Assembly: GCA_030645235.1 (NCBI GenBank)
Contig: JAUSMV010000030.1
Coordinates: 124,001-188,000, forward strand
DNA: 64,000 nt
From: Parvibaculum sp.
GTDB lineage: Bacteria > Pseudomonadota > Alphaproteobacteria > Parvibaculales > Parvibaculaceae
Reading direction: 5' to 3'
In this document: piece by piece, positions 53,590-63,781 of the stretch
How the letters are laid out: each line of letters begins with the position of its first letter
How positions within the stretch are numbered: the stretch's first letter is position 1
The notes under the pieces: model-generated
What the model saw: the letters and a program-made list of their open reading frames with translations, nothing else
Database searches by the model: none
What the model was told of the DNA's origin: nothing
Program-made: the position numbers and the translations under genes

Positions 53590-53890
53590 GGCAAAGATGG
53601 ATCGCCCGATCAAGTCGGGCGAAGGCGGTTTTTTGGAGGTTGGTCCATTTGTTCGTCATAGCGAGCGGAGCGGCACCATACATCTTTCTTTGCCGGGGTA
53701 GACCGGGTTGCCGCGTCGGCCAAGGGGCCTCCTCGCAATGACGGAAGTATATGATGGGTACGGAGGGTGTGGCTCACCCCCCTCCCGATCAGCTTCGCTG
53801 ATCTGCCTCCCCCTCAAGGGGGGAGGAGAAGATAAGAAAGTCGCGCTCTCAATTTCCATTCCGTCTCCACCCTTAAGGGGAAGAGAAAAA
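53590..53890. repeat. Further diverged palindromic repeats
   Basis: This stretch contains GCCCGA-tcaag-TCGGGC near 53599, a degenerate type-1 unit near 53693-53748, and a type-2 element whose cassette is GATCAGC-TTC-GCTGATC (near 53784-53800) before CTCCCCCTCAAGGGGGGAG. It runs almost to the sulfotransferase stop. Confidence 0.7.
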
Positions 53891-53908
53891 GCCCGTCTGC
53901 TGTCTCAC

Positions 53909-54535
53909 TTATTTTGTCAGGTGGGCGCCGAATTCTTCGCGTGAATTGGTGCGGGGGAAGTCGGCGGCGGGGACCGGCACGTTCATGAATTTACTCAAAG
54001 GTTCCCAGCCTTCGCTGACCTCATAGACGAGGAGGCGTTCCGGCGGGATCGTCCGTTTCACGGTTGCGATGTGATCATTATAAACTTTGAGAATATGGGC
54101 TTTGTCCAGATTGCCGGAAAACGTCTTTTCACGGACGATAAGGCCTGCCATTTCACCGACTGCCATCAGGGCCGGATCGACGACGCCTTTGGGTGCGGAG
54201 CCGGTGATGACCTTCATGATCGTGTCGGCAAAACTCGAAAACCATTTTTCCGGATCGCGGACGGTGAGCAGGACTTTCGCATCGGGAAAGCGCAAGGCGA
54301 GTTCGCGCCAGAAATGGCAGCTCGGCCAATCAATCGTCGCGGTGTAACCCGTCAGTAGTTTTTCCCAGTCAACGGGTTCGCCACGAGCCGCTGCCGTCCA
54401 AGTGGGCGCCTGCTTCGGGTTGCCGAAGACTTCGATCATGTGGTGACACGGGCCGAGACCCAGCGTTTCCAATGCCGCTTTGAGCGACAGAGTGCCGGTG
54501 CGGCCAAAGCCGGCACCGATGAGTTTGAGCGACAT
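53909..54535 (-). CDS. Sulfotransferase family protein
   Basis: A 208-residue protein with the PAPS-binding P-loop GAGFGRTGTLSLKAALETLG at the N-terminus and the second motif in VLLTVRDPEKWFSSFADTI. These are the two nucleotide-binding signatures of the P-loop sulfotransferases of the 'sulfotransferase_4' type. The start at 54535 puts the P-loop at residues 7-20; the frame is open 59 codons further upstream, but that part has no family match. The acceptor substrate is unknown. Confidence 0.85.
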   Translation of the reverse strand: MSLKLIGAGFGRTGTLSLKAALETLGLGPCHHMIEVFGNPKQAPTWTAAARGEPVDWEKLLTGYTATIDWPSCHFWRELALRFPDAKVLLTVRDPEKWFSSFADTIMKVITGSAPKGVVDPALMAVGEMAGLIVREKTFSGNLDKAHILKVYNDHIATVKRTIPPERLLVYEVSEGWEPLSKFMNVPVPAADFPRTNSREEFGAHLTK

Positions 54536-54820
54536 GGTTCCCCCCAGAAATGCGCACCGTTCCTGACATATGTAGGGGTATTCCTTGTCATTGTACCAAC
54601 AATTTCGAGTCTTATTCACTTTCGCAAATTGTTCAGTGCCAGAATTTTTTTGCACTGCGCAATGAATGCATTTCCCATGTAAAGCGGGTTTTAACTGTGT
54701 GAAATTTGTCATCCCTGAAATGAAAGTTCCAATCTAGCCGAATGACTTATTGACCACACACAGGAGCAACCGACAGGATTGTACGTCGACTGATTATTGT
54801 TTAGTACCTGGGGGGAAACT

Positions 54821-55444
54821 ATGAACACAACAAAATTACTTCTCGCAACTGCGATGGTTTGCGCTTTGTCAGCGCCTGCTTATGCAGATGAAGCGACGTC
54901 GGGGAACGTCTATGCGAGCCTGTCCGGTGGCGTGATTGCGCCGGAAGATATTGACGTGACAGCCGGCCCGACCGTGACGTTTTCGTTCGATACCGGTTAC
55001 ACCGTGTCGGGCGCGATCGGCACATGGGTCTCGGACAATGTGACGGTTGAAGGCGAACTCACCTATCTGTCGGCTGATTTCGACGAAGGTGAAACATTGG
55101 GCGTGGCCGTGCCGGTCGAAGGCGATTTTGCTTCGACACTTTTGCTCGCCAATGCTGCCTATCATTTCGGCGGCAAGAATGCCTCGTTCGATCCTTATCT
55201 CGGCGCGGGCGTGGGCATCGCGGATAGCGATCTTGAAGTCACGTCCATCGGTGGCGTTCCGACCAATATCGAAGATTCAGCGACCGATTTTGCGACGCAA
55301 GTCTCGGCCGGTCTCAATCTGAACCTCACATCGGGCGTGTCGGTGGGGGCGGAATACCGCTTCCTCTATATCGATTCCGGCGGAGATGACTCGGATGGCT
55401 TTTCGGGTCACAACCTGACGGCCAATGTAACGCTGGCTTTCTGA
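54821..55444 (+). CDS. Outer membrane beta-barrel protein
   Basis: A 207-residue protein with a signal peptide (NTTKLLLATAMVCALSAPAYA) followed by alternating strands (GNVYASLSGGVIAPED, GYTVSGAIGTWVSDNVTVEGELTYLSADF) and a terminal aromatic residue (LTANVTLAF). This matches small porin-like or OmpA-barrel-like proteins with eight strands. It is preceded by GGGGGG and a 285-base gene-free leader and is followed by a terminator, so it is expressed alone. Function is unknown; a structural or adhesin-like surface role is likely. Confidence 0.85.
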   Translation: MNTTKLLLATAMVCALSAPAYADEATSGNVYASLSGGVIAPEDIDVTAGPTVTFSFDTGYTVSGAIGTWVSDNVTVEGELTYLSADFDEGETLGVAVPVEGDFASTLLLANAAYHFGGKNASFDPYLGAGVGIADSDLEVTSIGGVPTNIEDSATDFATQVSAGLNLNLTSGVSVGAEYRFLYIDSGGDDSDGFSGHNLTANVTLAF

Positions 55445-55475
55445 GTTCAGGCGTTTTCGACTTTTCGGCATTTGG

Positions 55476-55502
55476 GGGGAGCGCTGCGGCGCTCCCCTTT
55501 TT
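55476..55502 (+). terminator. Intrinsic terminator of the beta-barrel gene
   Basis: GGGGAGCGC-TGCG-GCGCTCCCC followed by five T residues, 30 bases after the stop. Confidence 0.93.
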
Positions 55503-55589
55503 GCGTCTGCGGCCTCTTTACCGTCGCAATTCGGACCAAATGGCGGGTTAATATGCTTCAAACTTCATGTTTGAGACAGGTGATCTGAA

Positions 55590-56132
55590 ATGAAAATGAA
55601 AACGGCGATATTTGCATTGGCCGCGACGCTTTATGCGACGGGCGCGATGGCGGCGGGCAATCTCTATGAGACACTGAAGAGCGATCCGCAATTTTCGACG
55701 CTGGTGTCAATCATTGATGCGACCGGCACACGCCACAATTACACGAGCGGGACGCGCACGGTTTTCGCGCCGACCAATGCGGCCTTTGACACCGTCAAGG
55801 GCGGCTATCAGGACATGCTGAGCGGGGCGGACCGCACCAATACGCAGGCCCTGCTGCTCTATCAGATCGTGCCGGGTGTCCATACGCCGGAGAGCTTCAA
55901 GGGCAAGACCGTGACGCTCAACACGCTGCAGAAGGACCCTGTGACCATCTATGGCACGGGCGAGAAGCTGCATTTCGGTGATGCTTATGGTGCCGATCAA
56001 TCGGGCGAAGCGCTGACCGCATCAAACGGTGTGATCATTCCGGTGGACAATGTGCCGGTGCCGGTTTTTGACACGGCGGATGACGGCGTGCCGGTGCCTG
56101 CGCCTGTGATGACGCGGACGCCACTTAACTAA
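55590..56132 (+). CDS. Secreted fasciclin-domain protein
   Basis: A 180-residue protein with a signal peptide ending in GAMAAGNLY and one FAS1 domain. The H1 box is visible as RTVFAPTNAAFDTV, and the second box as LLLYQIVPGVHTPESFKGKTVTLNTL. The C-terminal NGVIIPVDNVPVPV closes the domain, and a short proline-rich end follows. Bacterial FAS1 proteins are extracellular or periplasmic and act in adhesion; a partner is not evident. It is convergent with a PACE-like gene 16 bases away. Confidence 0.88.
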   Translation: MKMKTAIFALAATLYATGAMAAGNLYETLKSDPQFSTLVSIIDATGTRHNYTSGTRTVFAPTNAAFDTVKGGYQDMLSGADRTNTQALLLYQIVPGVHTPESFKGKTVTLNTLQKDPVTIYGTGEKLHFGDAYGADQSGEALTASNGVIIPVDNVPVPVFDTADDGVPVPAPVMTRTPLN

Positions 56133-56148
56133 GTGACGGGTCGCTTTT

Positions 56149-56571
56149 TCAAGTGACAGGTCTCAGGCGGTCATACACCAGATAGAAAACATAGGTGTAG
56201 ACCGCGAAGATGAAGCTGAACCCTATGTCGGCGAGCAAGGCAATCCAGAAGGGCTTGCCGCTCATCGCCAGGATGATCGGCACGGCAAGGAAGGTCACCG
56301 TCACCTCATAAAGGATCGTGTGGAGAAGGCGCAGGCGATGCGTCTTCTCATGCGCGAGGAGGCCTGTGCGGGCATACATCGCGCGGTCGAAGATCATATT
56401 GTAGATATAGATCCAGATGATGACCGCGATGGAGATCATCAGCATGGTGGCGAAGGAATTGTCCATCGGCAGATCGAGCGCGTAGGAATAGACCGGCGTC
56501 AGAAACACCAGCGCGATGACCTCATAGAGAACGGCCTGAAACAGCCGCTCTCCCCTGCTTCGCTCTTTCAT
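56149..56571 (-). CDS. PACE-type (bacterial transmembrane pair) membrane protein
   Basis: A protein of about 140 residues with four membrane segments in two related halves: ERLFQAVLYEVIALVFLTPVYSY, IAVIIWIYIYNMIFDRA, LLHTILYEVTVTFLAVPIILAM, and IGFSFIFAVYTYVFYLVYDRL. The repeated YE and W/Y-x-Y-N-x-x-F-D pattern is the mark of the PACE (chlorhexidine efflux) family. Upstream in-frame codons at 56583 and 56598 are alternatives. It lies immediately after aspS, 27 bases from its stop, and is perhaps cotranscribed. Whether it exports a biocide or another compound is unknown. Confidence 0.82.
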   Translation of the reverse strand: MKERSRGERLFQAVLYEVIALVFLTPVYSYALDLPMDNSFATMLMISIAVIIWIYIYNMIFDRAMYARTGLLAHEKTHRLRLLHTILYEVTVTFLAVPIILAMSGKPFWIALLADIGFSFIFAVYTYVFYLVYDRLRPVT

Positions 56572-56598
56572 GCCCGCGGGCATTCCCTCAGGTGACAA

Positions 56599-58398
56599 TC
56601 AGGCCTTCTTCTCAAGTGGCGGCACAACGCGGATGTGCAACTCCTTGAGTTGTTTGGCTTCAACCTGCGAGGGTGCCTGCATCAGCAAGTCCTGCGCCTG
56701 CTGGTTCATCGGGAACATCGTGACTTCACGTAAATTCTCAACACCGGCGAGCAACATCACCATGCGGTCGATGCCCGGTGCGAGACCACCATGCGGCGGG
56801 GCGCCGAACTTGAACGCATTGAGCATGCCGCCGAATTTTTCCTCGACGACCGAGGCCGCATAGCCCGCAATTTCAAAGGCCTTGTACATGATCTCAGGCT
56901 TGTGATTACGGATCGCGCCTGAGGACAATTCGATGCCGTTGCAGACGATGTCATATTGATAGGCGTTGATGGTCAGCGGGTCCTGATTGTTCAGCGCGTC
57001 CAGGCCGCCCTGCGGCATGGAGAAGGGATTGTGTGAGAAATCAACGCGCTTCTCGTCTTCGTTATACTCAAACATCGGGAAATCGACGATCCAGCAGAAT
57101 TTGAAGATGCCCTCTTCGATGAGGTTCAGGTCCTTGCCGATGCGGGTGCGGGCGAGACCGGCGAAGGAGGCGAAGTTTTTCGGGAGGCCCGCAACGAAGA
57201 AGACAGCGTCGCCGTCTTTCAGGCCCAGCTCGGTGCGGATCTGTTCGGTGCGTTCGGGGCCGATGTTTTTGGCCAAGGGCCCCGCGCCTTCGAGCACGCC
57301 GTTTTCGCTGCGCCAGAAGATGTAGCCGAGGCCCGGCTGACCTTCGCCCTGCGCCCATGAATTCATACGGTCGCAGAATGTGCGGCTGCCGCCGCCGGGG
57401 GCGGGGATCGCCCAGACTTCGACCTTAGGGTCTTTTTCGATCATGCCCGCAAAGACCTTGAAGCCGGAGCCTGCGAAAATATGCGTGGCGTTGGACATTT
57501 CGATCGGGTTGCGGAGATCCGGCTTGTCATTGCCGTATTTGCGCATGCTGTCAGCGTAGGCGATGCGCGGGAACGGATAGGACGAGACTGTGCGGCCGTT
57601 GGCGAATTCTTCAAAGAGGCCGTGGAGCACGGGCTCAATCGCTGCAAACACATCGTCCTGATCGACAAAGCTCATCTCGACGTCGAGCTGGTAGAATTCG
57701 CCGGGCGAACGATCAGCGCGCGCGTCTTCATCGCGGAAGCACGGCGCGACCTGAAAATATTTATCGAAGCCCGCGACCATGATGAGCTGTTTGAACTGCT
57801 GGGGTGCCTGCGGCAGGGCATAGAACTTGCCGGGATGGACGCGCGAGGGCACGAGGAAGTCGCGGGCGCCTTCGGGCGATGAGGCGGTCAGGATCGGCGT
57901 CTGAAATTCGTTGAAGCCGGCATCTGTCATGCGACGACGCGCGGCGGCGATGATCTTGGAGCGCAGCAGAATGTTTTTGTGCAGCGTCTCGCGGCGCAGA
58001 TCGAGGAAGCGGTAGGTCAGGCGGGTTTCTTCGGGATAGTCCGGCTCGCCGAACACGGGCAGCGGCAGATCCTGCGCTTCGGACAGGACTTCAAGGCTCT
58101 CAACCGCGATTTCGATTTCGCCGGTGGCGAGATTCGGGTTCGTCGTGCCATCGGCGCGGGCGACGACCTTGCCATCGACTTTGATCACATATTCAGACCG
58201 CACCTTTTCAGCATGGCCGAAAGCCACCGCGCGGTCGGGGTCGAACACCAATTGCGTCAGGCCCGCATTGTCACGCAGGTCGATGAAAAGCAACCCGCCG
58301 TGATCGCGTTTGCGATGGACCCAGCCCGACAGGCGGACGGTTTCACCGATATTGGCTTTTGTCAGGGCGCCACAGGTGTGACTGCGATAGAGGTTCAT
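56599..58398 (-). CDS. aspS: Aspartyl-tRNA synthetase
   Basis: A 599-residue class II synthetase. The N-terminal OB domain begins [20 protein letters not shown] and has [17 protein letters not shown]. Motif 2 ([24 protein letters not shown]) and motif 3 ([20 protein letters not shown]) are intact. It contains the bacterial GAD insertion domain (about residues 300-420). Histidine or tyrosine position changes relevant to AspRS-ND discrimination were not examined. The upstream frame is open to 58497, but the ATG at 58398 matches the family. It is divergent from rnd. Confidence 0.97.
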   Translation of the reverse strand: MNLYRSHTCGALTKANIGETVRLSGWVHRKRDHGGLLFIDLRDNAGLTQLVFDPDRAVAFGHAEKVRSEYVIKVDGKVVARADGTTNPNLATGEIEIAVESLEVLSEAQDLPLPVFGEPDYPEETRLTYRFLDLRRETLHKNILLRSKIIAAARRRMTDAGFNEFQTPILTASSPEGARDFLVPSRVHPGKFYALPQAPQQFKQLIMVAGFDKYFQVAPCFRDEDARADRSPGEFYQLDVEMSFVDQDDVFAAIEPVLHGLFEEFANGRTVSSYPFPRIAYADSMRKYGNDKPDLRNPIEMSNATHIFAGSGFKVFAGMIEKDPKVEVWAIPAPGGGSRTFCDRMNSWAQGEGQPGLGYIFWRSENGVLEGAGPLAKNIGPERTEQIRTELGLKDGDAVFFVAGLPKNFASFAGLARTRIGKDLNLIEEGIFKFCWIVDFPMFEYNEDEKRVDFSHNPFSMPQGGLDALNNQDPLTINAYQYDIVCNGIELSSGAIRNHKPEIMYKAFEIAGYAASVVEEKFGGMLNAFKFGAPPHGGLAPGIDRMVMLLAGVENLREVTMFPMNQQAQDLLMQAPSQVEAKQLKELHIRVVPPLEKKA

Positions 58399-58663
58399 GC
58401 TGTAAGGCCTTGAGGTGCAAGGAAGAATCTCCGCGACGCAGGGTTGCCCCGCGCACGAAACCGCTGGGAAGGTGCATCGAAGAACGGAACTTGTCAAAGC
58501 CTGTTCATTGCCCTGTCCATCTCCTTATCCGCAACGGGAAAAAAATACAAAAAATCACCGTTAAACTTACATTTTCCGCCGAATCTTTCTCTTATAGGCG
58601 CACGGGCTGAAGTGGCCATCTTGTTGAGACAGACGCGCAGAGATCGGTTATAGAACCCGCAGC

Positions 58664-59821
58664 ATGATTATCGTCACCACAACCGCCGAGCTTGAAACCG
58701 TCTGTGCGCGCCTGTCCGGCGTGGGCTTTATCACGGTTGATACCGAGTTCATGCGCGACTCGACCTTCTGGTCGAAACTCTGCCTCATTCAGATGGCCGG
58801 TCCGAATGACGAGATCGTCATCGACCCGTTGGCCCCGGGCATCGACCTCACCTCTTTCTATGATCTGATGCGCAACAAAAAGGTCGTGAAGGTTTTTCAC
58901 GCCGCGCGGCAAGACATTGAAATTTTCTGGCATGACGCGCAGACAATCCCCGACCCGTTATTTGATACGCAGGTGGCCGCGATGGTCTGCGGCTTCGGCG
59001 ACAGTGCGGGCTATGAAACGCTGGTGAACCGGCTGACCAACGGCACAGTCGATAAGTCGTCACGCTTTACCGACTGGGCAAGGCGGCCTCTGTCAGAAAA
59101 GCAAATGCAATATGCGATCGGCGACGTGACGCATTTGCGCAAAATCTATGAAGTGCTCGCCAAACGTCTGACGCAGGAAGGCCGCGCGCGCTGGGTCGCT
59201 GAAGAAATGGCAATCCTGCAAGACCCTGAGATTTACGAAGTGCGCCCCGAAGATGCCTGGAAGCGGCTGAAGACGCGCTTCAAGGGCCGCAAGGGTTTGG
59301 CTGTTCTCGTCGAAGTGGCTGCATGGCGCGAGCGGCAGGCGCAAGAGCGCAACCAACCGCGCTCGCGTATTTTAAAAGATGATGCGCTCGCTGAAATCGC
59401 CACGCAAATCCCGCGCGGGGCGGCCGATCTCGATCAGTTGCGCGCTGTGCCCAAGGGCATGTCGAATAGCCGCATGGCTGTGAGCCTGATGGAAGCGATT
59501 GAGCGCGGCATTAACATGCCTGACGATCAAATTCCCGTGATCGAACATTCAGAGCCGCTGCCGCCCGGCATCGGACCTCTCGTTGAATTGCTGAAAGTGC
59601 TGCTCTCCATGCGTTGCGAGCAACATGAAGTAGCGCAGAAGCTCATTGCCAAGGTCTCGGACCTTGAGCAGATTGCCGCTTATGATGAAGCCGATGTGCC
59701 TGCGCTGACCGGATGGCGGCGTGAAGTGTTCGGCAATGACGCGTTGCGATTGAAACGCGGCGAACTGGCGCTGGGTGCCAAGGGGCGGAAGATCATTTTG
59801 ATCGAGAGCGCGCCGAAGTAG
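58664..59821 (+). CDS. rnd: Ribonuclease D
   Basis: A 385-residue 3'-5' exoribonuclease that trims tRNA precursors. The DEDDy sites are [25 protein letters not shown] and [19 protein letters not shown]-type helical domain follows ([24 protein letters not shown]). The length matches E. coli RNase D. The gene lies between divergent aspS and convergent ppx, an order common in alphaproteobacteria. Confidence 0.96.
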   Translation: MIIVTTTAELETVCARLSGVGFITVDTEFMRDSTFWSKLCLIQMAGPNDEIVIDPLAPGIDLTSFYDLMRNKKVVKVFHAARQDIEIFWHDAQTIPDPLFDTQVAAMVCGFGDSAGYETLVNRLTNGTVDKSSRFTDWARRPLSEKQMQYAIGDVTHLRKIYEVLAKRLTQEGRARWVAEEMAILQDPEIYEVRPEDAWKRLKTRFKGRKGLAVLVEVAAWRERQAQERNQPRSRILKDDALAEIATQIPRGAADLDQLRAVPKGMSNSRMAVSLMEAIERGINMPDDQIPVIEHSEPLPPGIGPLVELLKVLLSMRCEQHEVAQKLIAKVSDLEQIAAYDEADVPALTGWRREVFGNDALRLKRGELALGAKGRKIILIESAPK

Positions 59822-59843
59822 GACTTCACCTCCTTCACCTAAA

Positions 59844-61343
59844 CTACTTCCCAACGCGCGTTTCGCCTTTGCGGTTCAAGGCGCGGGCGAGTGCTGTCAG
59901 GCGTTTTTGGACGACTTCACCAAGCAGAGGTTCGTAGCGGCGGGGCACGGTGAGCGACACAGTGGCTGCGTCAATTTCCAGTTTGGTTTTTGGCAACATG
60001 CCCGGTGTGGCTGCGCAGAGCGTGAAGGCAAGCCGGAGCGTTAACCCCAAGATCAATGCACGGAAGTTTTCCTCGTCACTGAGGAGACCTGAAAGAGAAC
60101 CGATGAGTTCCGGTTCTCCCCTGCCCTCGTGGCGGTGAAAAAGTGTGCGTGCGAGAAGCAACCGGCTCGGATGGTCGATGCCTGCGAATGGTGCCAACAG
60201 GATTTGCGTCATGGATTGATGCGCGCGGTAGTCGGGATGCACGTACCAGCCGATGTCGGCCAAGATACAAGCCGCGTGACGCAGGCGGGCCTGCGCGGGG
60301 GTTTCGCCCAACAGACCAGGCACAAAGAGAGGTGCGGTCCATGGCAGGAGTTCCGACCCGTGCTGCGGAAATCGCGCGAGGCGCTCGGCCAGATCGCGCG
60401 CACCTTCAATCAACGGGTCTTTCAACTGCTCGCGTTTGTCGAGGTGATCGAACAGGATGCCTTCGCGCAGACCGTAAGCCGAAATCACAATATCTTTCGC
60501 GCGCATTGCTTCGATGAGCTTTTCGAGGATCAGCGCGCCGATGGGCAGCGCCTCAATGCGGCGTTCGGAAATCTCCGGAATCTGCGAGAGCGATTTGGGG
60601 CCGAGGCGCTCAATAACTTTAGCAAGATCGGTCGCATCTTTGGCGGGGATCACATATTCGTGCAGGACGTGGATAGGGTAATTGCGTTGCGCCATGTGGA
60701 TGCGCGCGAGATTGCGCCAGACGCCGCCGACGACATAGAGGCGCTTGCCCTGAAATTCCTTGAAGATGTCGAGGCCTTTGAAGGCTTTGTCAACAATGGC
60801 TGTGGCATCGCTGAGCGAGCCTTTTGCCATGTCCATGATGCGCAAAGGGCCGACAGGCAGCGTGACGCCTTCGCCGAGGCGGCGACCGCCACTGACACCG
60901 ACAAGCTCCAGGCTCGCACCGCCGAGATCGCCCACGACACCGTCGGCATCGGGGATACCGGAGAGCACGCCTTGCGCGGAAAGGCGGGCCTCTTCGGCAC
61001 CGGAGACGAGCGTGATTTTGAAGCCGCAGATTTCTTCGGCACGGAGCAGAAACTCCGGTCCGTCTTCGGCATCACGCACGGCGGCGGTGGCGGCAATAAC
61101 AAGATGGTCGATACCAATTTGCTCACGCAGCGCGATGAAGCGTTGGAGGGCCGAGAGAGCACGCTCAATACCCTTGGGGTCAAGGCGGCCTGTGCTCGCG
61201 AGCGAGCGACCAAGGCCGCAAAGGATTTTTTCGTTGAAGACGAGGACAGGGCTGCGCGCGGCGGAAGCATAGACGACGAGGCGCACGGAATTGGAGCCCA
61301 GATCGACAATGCCGAACCGGCCACCGGACTTGGCGGCGCTCAC
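59844..61343 (-). CDS. ppx: Exopolyphosphatase
   Basis: A 499-residue Ppx/GppA-family phosphatase that removes phosphate from the ends of polyphosphate. The ASKHA-fold loops GIVDLGSNSVRLVVYA and GDLGGASLELVGVSGG are clear, and the catalytic region continues through VSGAEEARLSAQGVLSG. The C-terminal helical part resembles the HD-like domain of Ppx (CILADIGWYVHPDYRAHQSM). It lies 91 bases downstream of ppk on the same strand, so synthesis and breakdown of polyphosphate are encoded in one unit. Confidence 0.94.
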   Translation of the reverse strand: MSAAKSGGRFGIVDLGSNSVRLVVYASAARSPVLVFNEKILCGLGRSLASTGRLDPKGIERALSALQRFIALREQIGIDHLVIAATAAVRDAEDGPEFLLRAEEICGFKITLVSGAEEARLSAQGVLSGIPDADGVVGDLGGASLELVGVSGGRRLGEGVTLPVGPLRIMDMAKGSLSDATAIVDKAFKGLDIFKEFQGKRLYVVGGVWRNLARIHMAQRNYPIHVLHEYVIPAKDATDLAKVIERLGPKSLSQIPEISERRIEALPIGALILEKLIEAMRAKDIVISAYGLREGILFDHLDKREQLKDPLIEGARDLAERLARFPQHGSELLPWTAPLFVPGLLGETPAQARLRHAACILADIGWYVHPDYRAHQSMTQILLAPFAGIDHPSRLLLARTLFHRHEGRGEPELIGSLSGLLSDEENFRALILGLTLRLAFTLCAATPGMLPKTKLEIDAATVSLTVPRRYEPLLGEVVQKRLTALARALNRKGETRVGK

Positions 61344-61434
61344 GACGTCACCTTGATTTGCGTATCGATCTCACTTCTCCGCCGCTCGACTACAACCAGC
61401 CAAACTCTTAGCAGAAAAAATGCCGAAGGCGCAG

Positions 61435-63681
61435 CTAGTCTTTATGCTTACCCGGCTTGAAATTGGGCCTGACATCGGCTTTGAGTGACTTGCCGCGACC
61501 GGACAGGCTCGCATTGTTCATAAAGTAGGTATGCGCGTTGAAAGGCGTGCCACCATCGGGCACGGTCTGGCGGATATAGGAGCCATCAGGGTTGAGGCAC
61601 CAGCTCTGCTGATTGTCGCGCAGATTCGCCACCATGATCTGATCCATAACCTGATCGTGCACGGTGGGGTTGATGATCGGCACCAGCACTTCGACGCGGC
61701 GATCAAGATTACGCGGCATCCAATCGGCCGATGAAATATAGACCCGCGCCTTGTCGGACGGCAGGCCATGGCCATTGCCAAAGCAGATAATGCGGGAATG
61801 TTCAAGAAAACGACCAACAATACTCTTTACGCGGATGTTTTCTGACAGGCCCGGCACACCGGGGCGCAGGCAGCAGATGCCGCGGATGACCAGTTCGATT
61901 TTTACGCCCGCCTGGCTCGCGCCATAGAGCGCGTCGATGATGTCGGGATCGACGAGGGAATTGAGTTTGGCCCAGATGGCACCCGGACGGCCTGATTTGG
62001 CGTGATCAATTTCTTCTCGAATATGTTCCAGCAATTTCGGACGCAGACTGACCGGTGAGACCGAGAGGAGATTGAGGTACTTGGGCTCGGCATAGCCGGT
62101 GATGAAATTGAAGATTTGCGAGACATCAGCGGCGAGCAGCGGATCGCAGGTGAACATCGACAAGTCGGTGTAAATCTTGGCCGTGACGGGATGGTAGTTA
62201 CCCGTGCCGAAATGGACGTAAGAGCGCAGGGTGCCACCTTCGCGGCGCACAACAAGCGACAATTTGGCGTGGGTTTTCAACTCGATAAAACCGAAAACAA
62301 CCTGCACGCCTGCGCGCTCCAGATTGCGCGCCCAGACGATGTTGGCGGCTTCGTCAAAACGGGCTTTCAATTCGACAAGCGCTGTGACGGACTTGCCCGC
62401 TTCGGCGGCTTCGATGAGCGCCTGCACGATGGGGCTGTCTTTTGACGTGCGGTAGAGTGTCTGCTTAATCGCCACGACATCGGGATCGGCAGCGGCCTGA
62501 CGGATGAACTGCACCACCACGTCGAAGCTCTCGAAAGGATGGTGGACGATGATGTCTTTGGAGCGGATGGCGGCAAGGCAATCTCCGCCGTGGTCGCGGA
62601 TACGCTCCGGGAAGCGGGCATTGTAGGGCAGGAATTTTAATTCCGGACGCTCATCGACGATAAGCTGCGCGGTTTGCGCGAGTCCCAACAATCCATCGAC
62701 CAATGCAAATTCGTTTTCGCCGACACCTAGCTCACTGATGACGAGTTTGCGCAGGGACAAGGGTGTCTTGGTCTGCATCTTCAGACGAATGACGCTGCCG
62801 CGACGGCGGCGCTTTAGTGCGCTTTCAAAAAAGCGCACGAGATCTTCGGCTTCTTCTTCGATTTCAATATCGCTGTCACGCAGGAGACGGAAAGCCCCCT
62901 GCCCGATCACATCGTAACCGGGGAACAAGCGGCTCAGGAAAAGACCGATCATGTCTTCGAGTGCGATGAAATGGATGACCTTGCTGTCGTCGCGGTCGGG
63001 CAGTCGCACGAAGCGCTCGACCTGCGTGGGGATGGGGAGCAACGCATCCATCGACTTGCCATCGGTCTGGCGGCGCAGTTGCAGCGCCAGTGCAAAACCG
63101 AGATTGGGAATGAAAGGGAACGGATGGGCGGGGTCGATCGCGAGCGGCGTCAGGACCGGAAAGACCTGTTCCAGAAAACGCGTTTCGAGCCATGAAAATT
63201 CTTCGGGCGTGACTTCCTTCGCATCGAGCACGGAGATGCCGGCTTCGCGCAGTTCCGCGCTGATCGAAAGCCAGAGACGCTGCTGCTCCTGAATGAGGGC
63301 ATTGGCGCTGGCATTCACACGGTCGAGTTGCTGGCTAGGTGTGAGACCGTCCTGAGAGAGCGTATCGACACCGGCACGGACCTGACCGCGCAGGCCTGCG
63401 ACGCGGACCATGTAGAACTCATCAAGGTTCGACGCGGAGATCGACAGGAAGCGCAGACGCTCCAAAAGCGGATGATTGGGGTTGGTTGTTTCTTCGAGCA
63501 CACGGGCATTGAAGGCGAGCCATGACAATTCGCGGTTGATGAAACGCTCCGGTGCGTTTGCATTGATGGCGGGCAAGTCCGCAAGCGCGGACGTCAGAGA
63601 GGCTACGGGCGCAACAGATGTTGCAGCACCCTCATGGGGAGCGACGCTGGGTAGCGGATTAAGACGCGGGGTCGTGCTCAT
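61435..63681 (-). CDS. ppk: Polyphosphate kinase
   Basis: A 748-residue enzyme that reversibly makes polyphosphate from ATP. An extra N-terminal 35-residue tail precedes the normal core ([19 protein letters not shown]). Both catalytic histidine regions are present: [20 protein letters not shown] and [35 protein letters not shown] is the second active-site loop. It is transcribed with ppx downstream and the hdaA gene upstream, the usual alphaproteobacterial order. Confidence 0.96.
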   Translation of the reverse strand: MSTTPRLNPLPSVAPHEGAATSVAPVASLTSALADLPAINANAPERFINRELSWLAFNARVLEETTNPNHPLLERLRFLSISASNLDEFYMVRVAGLRGQVRAGVDTLSQDGLTPSQQLDRVNASANALIQEQQRLWLSISAELREAGISVLDAKEVTPEEFSWLETRFLEQVFPVLTPLAIDPAHPFPFIPNLGFALALQLRRQTDGKSMDALLPIPTQVERFVRLPDRDDSKVIHFIALEDMIGLFLSRLFPGYDVIGQGAFRLLRDSDIEIEEEAEDLVRFFESALKRRRRGSVIRLKMQTKTPLSLRKLVISELGVGENEFALVDGLLGLAQTAQLIVDERPELKFLPYNARFPERIRDHGGDCLAAIRSKDIIVHHPFESFDVVVQFIRQAAADPDVVAIKQTLYRTSKDSPIVQALIEAAEAGKSVTALVELKARFDEAANIVWARNLERAGVQVVFGFIELKTHAKLSLVVRREGGTLRSYVHFGTGNYHPVTAKIYTDLSMFTCDPLLAADVSQIFNFITGYAEPKYLNLLSVSPVSLRPKLLEHIREEIDHAKSGRPGAIWAKLNSLVDPDIIDALYGASQAGVKIELVIRGICCLRPGVPGLSENIRVKSIVGRFLEHSRIICFGNGHGLPSDKARVYISSADWMPRNLDRRVEVLVPIINPTVHDQVMDQIMVANLRDNQQSWCLNPDGSYIRQTVPDGGTPFNAHTYFMNNASLSGRGKSLKADVRPNFKPGKHKD

Positions 63682-63781
63682 CGGCTTGGCTCACAGGCGG
63701 GAGGCGGATTGGTCCAGCAATCTTGTCGCCTGACTCTATGTCAAAGATATGACTGAGTCATTTCTGAGGGATAAAAAAGCC

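Noticed and set aside
60129-61460. 443-codon open frame on the plus strand
   Set aside because: It runs antisense to ppx, follows its codon-position pattern and has no family features.
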